From contig CAKQXG010000109.1 of assembly GCA_934281515.1 (NCBI GenBank), positions 1 through 7,120 of the forward strand: a stretch of DNA of 7,120 bases. The letters run 5' to 3'. This DNA is from an uncultured Clostridia bacterium. GTDB taxonomy: Bacteria > Bacillota > Clostridia > Christensenellales > CAG-314. A program made the translations under genes and the position numbers. The notes under the pieces are model-generated. The model was not told where the DNA came from, searched no databases, and worked only from the letters and a program-made list of their open reading frames with translations. How positions within the stretch are numbered: the stretch's first letter is position 1; every line of letters starts with the position of its first letter. Positions 1 to 5,616 of this stretch are shown piece after piece.

Positions 1-968
1 GTTACGTAGCCTGCGGGCGCGCGCAATAACGAAGGTATACGGTTGACGATGGTTGCGCAAGTGTGTTCTACCGTGGCAGGTTTTACAACGTGGTATTCCA
101 CATTGGGTTCGCCAAAGATTTGCCAATCGCACATATCGCCGTCACCCTTGTCGTACACCTTGCCGATGGTTTCTTCTTCCACCGTGATGCCTTGTATTGT
201 TTCGATTGTCACAACGGCGGACATACCGATACATCTGCCTGCTTTGATTGTCTTGCCGAGCGTGTCGCTGTAGATGTCCTTGTCGATGATGTAGGGTACG
301 TTTTTCTGCTCTATGGACTTGATTGTCAGTCCGAGTTTGTTGCAGATGGCTTCGGCGGCGTTCCATGCATAGCTAGGTACTATTTCCGTCGGGTGGGCAA
401 GGGTTTGTTCAAATTCTTCCTTGGTCATGTCGCAGCCGTGAGCATTGGCAAGCGCAAGTCCGTATTCGTCTACGTTGTAGCTGTATGCGCCCTTGATTTT
501 GGTAATGGTGTGGCAACCTGCCGCGGCAAGCGCAACCATGTTGATCCAAAAGATGTCTTGCATGCCGCTACCGGTAACGGTGCAGCCGTGTTCCTTTGCC
601 AGGGCGTCCAACTTGTTGGTCAGTTGAGCGGCGGTGGTCCAGGGGTAAATTGCTTCTTCGCAAGTGGTGATGACGTTTATGCCGCGTTCCACGCACTTTT
701 CCACATGCTTGTAGATGTCGCCCACAAAGCTAAACAGCGTAACGATTGCAACGTCCGCGTCACATTCGTCAAGCACTTTGTCCGCGTCGGCACTGATGGT
801 AACGCCGGTTTTTATTCCGAGGGAGGCGTAGTCGCCGACATCCATGCCGACAATGTCGGGGTTGACGTCGATTGCGCCGACAATTTCGGCACCCTTCTCG
901 TGCAGATAACGCAGAATATAGGTAGACATTTTGCCGCATCCGTATTGAACTACTCTGATCTTTTTCAT
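1..968 (-). CDS. ord: 2,4-diaminopentanoate dehydrogenase-like protein, 3' end outside window
   Basis: An open minus-strand frame with no stop runs from ATG at 968 to the left edge (322 full codons). Residues 1-40 form a Rossmann NAD(P)-binding start (VVQYGCGKMS at about 7-16, then GAIDVNP at 31-37, whose Asp34 ends the second strand). Further landmarks are DADVAIVTLFS (70-80), TTCEEAIYPWTT (101-112), GSGMQDIFW (133-141) and VNRIPSLLRAPAGYV at the end. I recognise this set from 2,4-diaminopentanoate dehydrogenase, the NAD(P)-dependent enzyme that oxidatively deaminates 2,4-diaminopentanoate to 2-amino-4-oxopentanoate in anaerobic ornithine fermentation. Family members are about 340 residues, so only about 20 residues should be missing. 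The start is fixed by an AGAGGTG ribosome site at 974-980. In ornithine-fermenting clostridia ord heads a cluster with ortAB and oraSE, so those genes may lie to the left. The alternative is a related dihydrodipicolinate reductase-fold dehydrogenase of another pathway. Family assignment is from memory of conserved motifs. Confidence 0.85.
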   Translation of the reverse strand, partial: MKKIRVVQYGCGKMSTYILRYLHEKGAEIVGAIDVNPDIVGMDVGDYASLGIKTGVTISADADKVLDECDADVAIVTLFSFVGDIYKHVEKCVERGINVITTCEEAIYPWTTAAQLTNKLDALAKEHGCTVTGSGMQDIFWINMVALAAAGCHTITKIKGAYSYNVDEYGLALANAHGCDMTKEEFEQTLAHPTEIVPSYAWNAAEAICNKLGLTIKSIEQKNVPYIIDKDIYSDTLGKTIKAGRCIGMSAVVTIETIQGITVEEETIGKVYDKGDGDMCDWQIFGEPNVEYHVVKPATVEHTCATIVNRIPSLLRAPAGYV

Positions 969-989
969 AACGCACCTCTCAAAAAATTT

Positions 990-1006
990 TGATACGATAG
1001 GTATCA
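990..1006. promoter_or_regulatory. Dyad at the ord transcription start, possible operator
   Basis: TGATAC and GTATCA form a perfect 6-bp inverted repeat around a 5-nt centre (GATAG). It spans about +1 to +16 relative to the predicted ord start and sits upstream of the ribosome site. That is a typical place for a repressor operator. The regulator is unknown and a chance dyad cannot be excluded. Confidence 0.35.
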
Positions 1007-1011
1007 TCTAC

Positions 1012-1040
1012 ATTGTAGCAGATTTTTATAACCACTTAAA
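1012..1040 (-). promoter_or_regulatory. Promoter of ord
   Basis: Read on the minus strand, a TGC-TACAAT extended -10 box (TACAAT at 1017-1012) lies 17 bp from a weak -35-like TTTAAG (1040-1035). The transcript would start near 1005, about 37 nt before the ATG at 968. The weak -35 is offset by the TGn extension. Inferred from sequence only. Confidence 0.6.
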
Positions 1041-1132
1041 GGGGGTTTTTAAAAATTTTTGTGGATTTTTTGCAAGTTTTTTTGCGACCAAAACCCCTTT
1101 GACAAAATTTGTATAAACTTTTGCAAAAACGC

Positions 1133-1161
1133 TTTACTTGTTTGGCAAATTGTGTTACAAT
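1133..1161 (+). promoter_or_regulatory. Promoter of tRNA-Ser
   Basis: TTTACT (1133-1138), a 17-bp spacer, then TACAAT (1156-1161) preceded by TGT, which makes an extended -10. The start would fall near 1168, leaving about a 10-nt 5' leader for RNase P to remove before the mature end at 1178. Confidence 0.7.
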
Positions 1162-1177
1162 AATTCGGCAAGCTTAT

Positions 1178-1269
1178 GGAGAAGTACCCAAGAGGCCGAA
1201 GGGGCTCCCCTGCTAAGGGAGTAGTACGAGTGAATCGTAGCCGGGGTTCAAATCCCCGCTTCTCCGCCA
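1178..1269 (+). tRNA. tRNA-Ser (anticodon GCU)
   Basis: Full class II cloverleaf. The acceptor stem GGAGAAG (1178-1184) pairs with CTTCTCC (1259-1265), followed by discriminator G and encoded CCA (1267-1269). The anticodon stem CTCCC/GGGAG (1205-1209, 1217-1221) closes a 7-nt loop with GCT at 1212-1214, which reads AGU/AGC serine codons. The long variable arm TACGA-GTGAA-TCGTA follows, typical of serine tRNAs. The T arm CGGGG/CCCCG (1242-1246, 1254-1258) has loop TTCAAAT. No base breaks a stem, so the gene looks functional. It is divergent from ord and lies 63 nt upstream of the Sel1 gene. Confidence 0.97.
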
Positions 1270-1279
1270 ATTTTTTATG

Positions 1280-1309
1280 TCCGACAAGACTGCAGATAGT
1301 TTTGTCGGA
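1280..1309 (+). other. 12-bp hairpin between tRNA-Ser and the Sel1 gene
   Basis: TCCGACAAGACT (1280-1291) pairs with AGTTTTGTCGGA (1298-1309) around a 6-nt loop, with one G-T pair. No T tract follows on either strand; the T run at 1271-1276 comes before the stem. It is therefore not a canonical terminator. It may stabilise the 3' end of the tRNA precursor, or act in the leader of the downstream gene. Confidence 0.5.
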
Positions 1310-1332
1310 TATATACTATTCGGGAGACGAGC

Positions 1333-1608
1333 ATGTTTGAAAAGTTGAAATTGAAGAGAAAAATCAACTCATTAAAAAAACAAATCGCTCAAAATAACGA
1401 CAACGATGCCAGATATCAACTTGCGATGATTTATCTCGACGGTTCTGTACTTAAGCGTGATGAAAAACAGGCTTTTGCTTTGCTTAAAACCGCCGCAGAT
1501 AACGGGCATCTCAAGTCAAAAGCATACTTGCTGTCAGACAAAACTGCAAGTGCATTTAACATAGGTGTCGGCGCATTGGACAACATAATAAATACGTTTA
1601 AAGATTAA
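1333..1608 (+). CDS. Small Sel1-like repeat protein
   Basis: A 91-residue soluble protein with a GGGAGA ribosome site at 1322-1327. Residues 1-20 are basic and helical with Lys-rich coiled-coil character. Residues 24-61 match one Sel1-like repeat: A26-x3-L30, Y34, G37, D43, A47, A54-A55 and G58, in the order expected for the two antiparallel helices of the SLR/TPR superfamily. A hydrophobic tail (about 72-87) with small residues follows. There is no signal peptide or membrane segment. Sel1 repeats mediate protein-protein contacts, but a single repeat gives no specific function. No convincing promoter with a consensus -35 was found in front of it (a TATACT at 1312-1317 is too close to the ATG), so read-through from the tRNA promoter is possible. 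A terminator overlaps its stop codon, which separates it from the helicase. Confidence 0.8.
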   Translation: MFEKLKLKRKINSLKKQIAQNNDNDARYQLAMIYLDGSVLKRDEKQAFALLKTAADNGHLKSKAYLLSDKTASAFNIGVGALDNIINTFKD

Positions 1609-1631
1609 GCACTCTTGTCGAGTGCTTTTTT
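1607..1631 (+). terminator. Rho-independent terminator of the Sel1 gene
   Basis: AAGCACTC (1607-1614) pairs with GAGTGCTT (1620-1627) around the 5-nt loop TTGTC, followed by Ts to 1631. The left arm begins inside the TAA stop codon. Confidence 0.85.
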
Positions 1632-1733
1632 ATTTGTTGTATTTGCTGAGCAGAACTTTGCAGACAGACCGACTTACTGCATCTGTATTTTGAAGTGACT
1701 CGGCTCTCTGTTTTATTACGTTTCTCATCGAAC
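1632..1733. other. Non-coding stretch between terminator and helicase promoter
   Basis: This forms part of a gap of about 270 bases (1609-1878) between the Sel1 gene and the helicase. Open frames cross it on both strands, but none has a ribosome site or a recognisable product. A minus-strand frame ending at 1630 has a plausible helical tail but no usable start. I see nothing else in it. Confidence 0.5.
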
Positions 1734-1762
1734 TTGACATCATGGTATTTTTGTGCGATAAT
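1734..1762 (+). promoter_or_regulatory. Promoter of the helicase gene
   Basis: A perfect TTGACA (1734-1739), a 17-bp spacer, and GATAAT (1757-1762) preceded by TGC, giving an extended -10. The start would be near 1769, leaving a 5' leader of about 110 nt. It is the closest to consensus of the promoters in the window. Confidence 0.8.
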
Positions 1763-1778
1763 GCTTTTATGCGCGACA

Positions 1779-1810
1779 TGTTTGCCGATCTTATCGGCGT
1801 TGTGCAAACA
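1779..1810 (+). other. Hairpin in the helicase mRNA leader
   Basis: TGTTTGC (1779-1785) pairs with GCAAACA (1804-1810). Inside it CGAT/ATCG (1786-1789, 1793-1796) pair around a 3-nt loop, leaving a 7-nt bulge on the 3' side. A competing fold extends the inner part to GCCGAT/ATCGGC (1784-1798). The ribosome site AAAGGAG (1868-1874), 4 nt from the ATG, is not included. No known riboswitch class is recognised. The element might stabilise the mRNA or modulate expression. Confidence 0.45.
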
Positions 1811-1878
1811 GGTTGTCGGATTGTTTGGCTGCAAAGTGACAATGAACTGTCGGGCAGTGCGCTATACAAAGGAGATAT

Positions 1879-4590
1879 ATGGATAAGTTTACCGAAAACA
1901 TAAAAAAGGTTGACTCGATAATTTGTGCCAACATTGCCAAGCGTGAAGTAATCGCGGACGATGGCTTGCTGGCACAAAATGTATTGGCGCAGTTGAGAAA
2001 TTTTGTCGAAGCCGTAGCGATAAAAATATACAGTGAAAACAATTCTGTAGCGTTAAATCAGTCCGGAACAAAAGCCGCGCTGGCATTCATCAGGTCGCGT
2101 GATGACCTGGCGTTTCTTCGCAGATTTCATCAATCGCTAAATATTACCGATTCGCATCTCTCCGTCGAGCCGTCGTCAGCATTACGGTTGATGTGGAATT
2201 ACTGTGATTTGTTGGTAGAGTGCAAGAACTATCTGAAAACGCATTTCGATTTGGACGTATTGGCAAACATCGGTGATTTTCCGCTAGATGACGATAATGC
2301 GCTGCGTGAATATCATATAAAAATTGCCGATAAGCTAGCTAAAACATCAACAGTCGCAATTACGGAAAGTCCTACAAACAGGTTTTATATTGTCAAAAAG
2401 AAACCGTTTTTTGTAGACGGACAACGTTACTATGAGCTTACTCTTCTTGAAGCGTACAACAAAACATCCAAATTTGACCGAATAATCGCTTTTACAAAGC
2501 TTAACATACCTACCGATTATGCCGTGCACCTCAGGTTGGTGCCGTCCGATATAGAAATTATCGGCAGAAATATGCCTTTAAAAATTGTAGTAGGGTACAA
2601 AGTTTCAATTCGCCCTTGCGAATTTGACAATTATTTTCGTTTGCTAGGGCACAAAACAAATGTTGAAACAGGCAGTCGAGAGTATTCTTCGTTGATGACC
2701 TATTTGACGAAAACAAAATTAAATTTAACGGATATCGTGCAATTGGATTACGAAGACTTTTGTCGAGTCAAAAATAAAGTCTGCGACAATATAGCCAAAA
2801 CTCCGATTTTTGACGGTTTGGAACTTATTCGACAATACCGCGGAAAAGCCGGCTACAATGTGTTGATTTACCTGTTGTACAAATTGAAAAACAATGTGAT
2901 TAAGGCGCAGTATGACGTTTATTCAAATTGTTATTTGTCCGATTTGTGTTTAAAAAACAAATGCATTCCGTTTGATACTATGCCTTACGCAAACAATCTG
3001 ACCGGATTTACTACAGACTTGTTCGCTTTATATAACTGTATCGACGTGACGGGCAGAGAACACGAATTACTGGCTCGAAAAATTAAAAACAATACGGAAA
3101 CCAAGGGTGAGTTGTACACTCCGATTTCGGAATTGAGCGGCTTTGGTGATATAGATAGCCTGATTGCTAAATACAATGCCATTTTGTACTCGAGTCACAA
3201 GGAAGCAAACTCATTGAAATCAGAAAACGGTCAGGTATTTATCAGTGGCTATGAAAACGATTGTTTGCACATAATACGACGTTTGTCCGAGATGACTACA
3301 AACGGATGCGACGACTATGCAAGCCTTGTCGAGGAAAAACTAAAAAGTTTTCCGTATCAGATAGATGATTCGCAAAAAGAAAAAATATTGACCGATATTT
3401 TTGCTAAGTCGCGGGTGGGATTGATTTACGGTTCGGCAGGTACCGGCAAATCGACGATGATAAAGTATTTGTCCGAGCTGTTTCGTGATAAAAACATAGT
3501 CTATCTTGCCAATACGCACGCGGCAGTAGAAAACCTGAGAAGAAACTGTGGCGAGTCGGACGAAACACAGTACTATACCGTTAAAAAATATCTATCTTCG
3601 CAAGTGAGCAGAAGTTGCGATGTTTTGTTTATTGACGAATGCAGTACCGTAAGCAATGCCGATATGGCAATGCTGTTACGATTGGCATGCTTCGATTTGC
3701 TTGTTCTGGTCGGAGACGTTTTTCAAATAGAATCGATAAAGTACGGAAACTGGTTTTACATGGTAAAGAGCATTTTGCCGGCAAAAGCCGTCTTTGAGTT
3801 GACCTACGTCCATCGTAGCTCCGAGCAAGAATTAAAAACCTTGTGGGATTCCGTACGCAAGCTGGACGGAAAAGCAAGTTCCTTGATGACGGTGCACGGC
3901 ATGTGCGCTCCTGTCGGAGACGATTCCTTGTTTGAAAAATCTGCCGATGACGAAATCGTGCTGTGTCTGAATTACGACGGACTGTATGGAATAAACAATC
4001 TCAACAGATTTCTGCAAGATAACAATTGCGGCAAAGCAGTGTCGCTTGGGCAGGAAACGTACAAGGAGGGTGACCCGATTGTCTTTAAGGAAACAACCCG
4101 ATTTGGAAATTACTTGTACAATAACTTGAAGGGACGCATTATAAAAATAGACGAAGAAAGCAGTCGCATTTGCTTTTGGACAGAGATTGACGCAGTGGTG
4201 GACGGCGACACGATCGGTTTGCCGTTTGAAGTGGAAGAGCCGATGCATGACAATAAGTCGGTTGTGAGTTTTTACGTCGGCAAATCCAAGAATACCGATA
4301 ACGATGATGACGACGAGTACTGCACAGTGCCGTTTCAGGTGGCTTATGCCGTATCCATACATAAGGCACAAGGGTTGGAGTACGATTCGGTAAAAATCGT
4401 AATTACCGATGAGGCAGAAGAGTTGATTACTCACAATATTTTTTACACGGCGATTACCCGTGCCAAAAAGAAACTGAAGGTTTATTGGGATGCTGATACG
4501 GAGCAACACATTTTTAGCGATATGCACCAAATGTTCAACAAGCGAGACGCAGGTTTGCTTGTCGACAAATTTGGACTAAAACGCATTTGA
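1879..4590 (+). CDS. RecD-like superfamily 1 helicase with a long uncharacterised N-terminal region
   Basis: A 903-residue protein; the start is set by AAAGGAG 4 nt upstream. The helicase core fills the C-terminal 400 residues with all motifs intact: Gln499 upstream of Walker A; Walker A GSAGTGKS (518-525) with Lys524; motif Ia around THAAVENL (546-553); Walker B DVLFIDECS (581-589) with Asp586-Glu587; motif III VGDVFQI (611-617); motif IV Arg646 in YVHRSSE; motif V SIHKAQGLEYDS (826-837); motif VI YTAITRAKK (856-864) with Arg861. This order and the UvrD_C_2-like end fit the RecD/Pif1 group of 5'-3' DNA helicases that use ATP. Residues 1-150 are mostly helical (a conserved-looking LRNFVEAVAIKIYSE at 39-53) and 160-500 are a mix of strands and helices; neither is recognised. 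There is an acidic run at 807-813 (mostly Asp). No signal or membrane segment is present, so it acts in the cytoplasm on DNA. It is monocistronic, with its own promoter and terminator. DNA repair, conjugative-element maintenance and phage defence are all possible; only the ATPase/helicase call is secure. Confidence 0.9.
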   Translation: MDKFTENIKKVDSIICANIAKREVIADDGLLAQNVLAQLRNFVEAVAIKIYSENNSVALNQSGTKAALAFIRSRDDLAFLRRFHQSLNITDSHLSVEPSSALRLMWNYCDLLVECKNYLKTHFDLDVLANIGDFPLDDDNALREYHIKIADKLAKTSTVAITESPTNRFYIVKKKPFFVDGQRYYELTLLEAYNKTSKFDRIIAFTKLNIPTDYAVHLRLVPSDIEIIGRNMPLKIVVGYKVSIRPCEFDNYFRLLGHKTNVETGSREYSSLMTYLTKTKLNLTDIVQLDYEDFCRVKNKVCDNIAKTPIFDGLELIRQYRGKAGYNVLIYLLYKLKNNVIKAQYDVYSNCYLSDLCLKNKCIPFDTMPYANNLTGFTTDLFALYNCIDVTGREHELLARKIKNNTETKGELYTPISELSGFGDIDSLIAKYNAILYSSHKEANSLKSENGQVFISGYENDCLHIIRRLSEMTTNGCDDYASLVEEKLKSFPYQIDDSQKEKILTDIFAKSRVGLIYGSAGTGKSTMIKYLSELFRDKNIVYLANTHAAVENLRRNCGESDETQYYTVKKYLSSQVSRSCDVLFIDECSTVSNADMAMLLRLACFDLLVLVGDVFQIESIKYGNWFYMVKSILPAKAVFELTYVHRSSEQELKTLWDSVRKLDGKASSLMTVHGMCAPVGDDSLFEKSADDEIVLCLNYDGLYGINNLNRFLQDNNCGKAVSLGQETYKEGDPIVFKETTRFGNYLYNNLKGRIIKIDEESSRICFWTEIDAVVDGDTIGLPFEVEEPMHDNKSVVSFYVGKSKNTDNDDDDEYCTVPFQVAYAVSIHKAQGLEYDSVKIVITDEAEELITHNIFYTAITRAKKKLKVYWDADTEQHIFSDMHQMFNKRDAGLLVDKFGLKRI

Positions 4591-4612
4591 ATTCTACTAC
4601 TATAAACACTTT

Positions 4613-4644
4613 GGGACTGTCGATTTTGTTCGGCAGTCTCTTTT
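4613..4644 (+). terminator. Rho-independent terminator of the helicase gene
   Basis: GGGACTGTCG (4613-4622) pairs with CGGCAGTCTC (4631-4640), a 10-bp stem with two G-T pairs and an 8-nt loop. TTTT (4641-4644) follows, with more Ts from 4650. It lies 22 nt after the stop codon. Confidence 0.85.
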
Positions 4645-4723
4645 CTATGTTTTTGTACTCGTTGGTTGTTGAAGTGGATTGCCGTTGTTAATTGTGCTGA
4701 TGAGCGGGCGCAGCTTTTTGCTA

Positions 4724-4839
4724 TTGAAATAGAATCGTTTCAAAAAAAATCATACGTATGCAAAATTTCGTCACAAAAAACTGTGATTTTGTGTTTGTTT
4801 GGCTGATTTTGCTTGCATGAAAAAGTGAGAAAAACTTTT
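4724..4839. promoter_or_regulatory. Cluster of small dyads and repeats upstream of the LytTR operon
   Basis: The roughly 310-base gap 4591-4903 holds no gene. After the terminator it carries several symmetrical elements: TTGAAA-N8-TTTCAA (4724-4743); the perfect palindrome CATACGTATG (4751-4760); TCACA-N6-TGTGA (4771-4786); and AAAAGT-N7-ACTTTT (4821-4839), which ends 10 bp before the -35 box. TGATTTTG occurs twice, 20 bp apart (4784-4791 and 4804-4811). Any could be protein binding sites for the operon promoter. AT-rich DNA produces such dyads by chance, so individual assignments are weak. Confidence 0.35.
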
Positions 4840-4849
4840 GTTTTCGGCA

Positions 4850-4878
4850 TTGACAAATGGAAAAAGTCGTGTTACAGT
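4850..4878 (+). promoter_or_regulatory. Promoter of the LytTR two-component operon
   Basis: A perfect TTGACA (4850-4855), a 17-bp spacer, and TACAGT (4873-4878) preceded by TGT (extended -10). The start would be near 4885, about 19 nt before the ATG at 4904. This rules out the in-frame ATG at 4838, which lies upstream of the promoter. Confidence 0.75.
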
Positions 4879-4903
4879 AATAAAAAAACGGGATGTGCGA
4901 CAG

Positions 4904-5614
4904 ATGATAAACATTGCAATTGTTGAAGACGACGCAAAACAAGCCGAGGCTTTACGCGGATATATCGTAAGGTATGCCAAAGAACACGGCGGCGAACAAT
5001 TTAATATGGTTTGTTTCGGTAACGGGGTTTCATTTATCGATGGCTACCGCAACAAATACGATATTGTCTTTATGGACATCGAAATGCCCCTTATGGACGG
5101 CTTGTCGGTTGCCCGACGTTTGCGAGAGTTGGACGAGTTTGTCGTACTGATATTTGTCACAAACATGGCGCAGTATGCCGTCAACGGCTACGAAGTATCT
5201 GCGCTCGACTACATTGTCAAACCAGTGGGCTACAACAGTTTTGCCGTCAAATTCAGTCGCGCCCTTAAGTGCCTTGAAAAGAAGCACGAACAAAAAATTA
5301 CCATTCCTTCGGCAAACGGGACTAAAGTTTTGCCTGTATCAAGTGTGGAATGGGTAGAAGTGTCCGGACATACGCTATTGTGGCATACAACCGAGGGCGA
5401 GTTCAGTTACTGTGGCAGTCTGAGAGATCTCGAACAGCAACTGGCTCCATATGGTTTGGTGCGGTGCAACAATTGTTTTCTTGTCAATCTGCGTCATGTC
5501 ACCGATGTATGCGGCAATACGGTCATGTGCGCAGGGCAACCGCTTACCGTTTCTCGTGGCAAAAAGAGCGAGTTTTTGGACAAACTTGCCGCCTACCTGG
5601 AGGAGCGTGTTTAG
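4904..5614 (+). CDS. LytTR-family response regulator
   Basis: A 236-residue two-component response regulator. Residues 1-125 form a receiver domain: acidic pocket Glu8-Asp9-Asp10, phospho-acceptor Asp58 in VFMDIEMPLMDG, switch Thr86 in FVTNM, and Lys106 in DYIVKPV. Residues 131-236 are a LytTR DNA-binding domain (VSSVEWVEVSGHTLLWHTTE, then RCNNCFLVNLRHV and LTVSRGKK), the fold of AgrA, which binds paired direct repeats and activates the promoter beside them. I chose ATG 4904, not the upstream in-frame ATG at 4838, because a strong promoter lies between them, the receiver domain begins exactly there, and a weak ribosome site GGGATG sits at 4890-4895. The kinase gene begins 2 nt after the stop, so the two form an operon. 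Unlike agr, the regulator precedes the kinase. The target is not given by the sequence, but see 7048-7111. Confidence 0.93.
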   Translation: MINIAIVEDDAKQAEALRGYIVRYAKEHGGEQFNMVCFGNGVSFIDGYRNKYDIVFMDIEMPLMDGLSVARRLRELDEFVVLIFVTNMAQYAVNGYEVSALDYIVKPVGYNSFAVKFSRALKCLEKKHEQKITIPSANGTKVLPVSSVEWVEVSGHTLLWHTTEGEFSYCGSLRDLEQQLAPYGLVRCNNCFLVNLRHVTDVCGNTVMCAGQPLTVSRGKKSEFLDKLAAYLEERV

Positions 5615-5616
5615 CA

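Noticed and set aside
63..992. Long plus-strand frame of 309 codons
   Set aside because: It is the antisense shadow of the ord-like gene, whose minus-strand translation has clear Rossmann and family motifs and a ribosome site.
1099..1117. TTGACA and TATAAA upstream of tRNA-Ser
   Set aside because: The boxes are only 7 bp apart, and no -10 lies at 16-18 bp; the pair at 1133-1161 is properly spaced.
1240..1269. tRNA 3' end as an attachment site
   Set aside because: I found no second copy of this sequence in the window and no integrase gene.
1312..1317. TATACT as a -10 box for the Sel1 gene
   Set aside because: No -35 is found at proper spacing, and the start would fall inside or next to the ribosome site.
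1842..1886. 14-codon frame overlapping the helicase start, possible coupled leader peptide
   Set aside because: It has no convincing ribosome site and no meaningful peptide; its overlap with the helicase start can arise by chance.
1630..1977. Minus-strand frame with a helical, basic C-terminal part
   Set aside because: Its first part overlaps the helicase start and contains the helicase promoter; internal ATGs have no ribosome site and I recognise no product. A decayed gene remnant in 1630-1780 is possible but unsupported.
4771..4791. TCACA/TGTGA hairpin with following Ts as a second terminator
   Set aside because: The stem is only 5 bp and the T run is broken; a strong terminator already lies at 4613-4644.
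4838..4903. N-terminal extension of the LytTR regulator from ATG 4838
   Set aside because: That ATG lies upstream of the promoter at 4850-4878, and the receiver domain begins at 4904.
5350..5616. Extension of the kinase upstream of 5617
   Set aside because: It overlaps the LytTR domain coding sequence in another frame, and the translation there lacks kinase or membrane character; ATG 5617 has a ribosome site.
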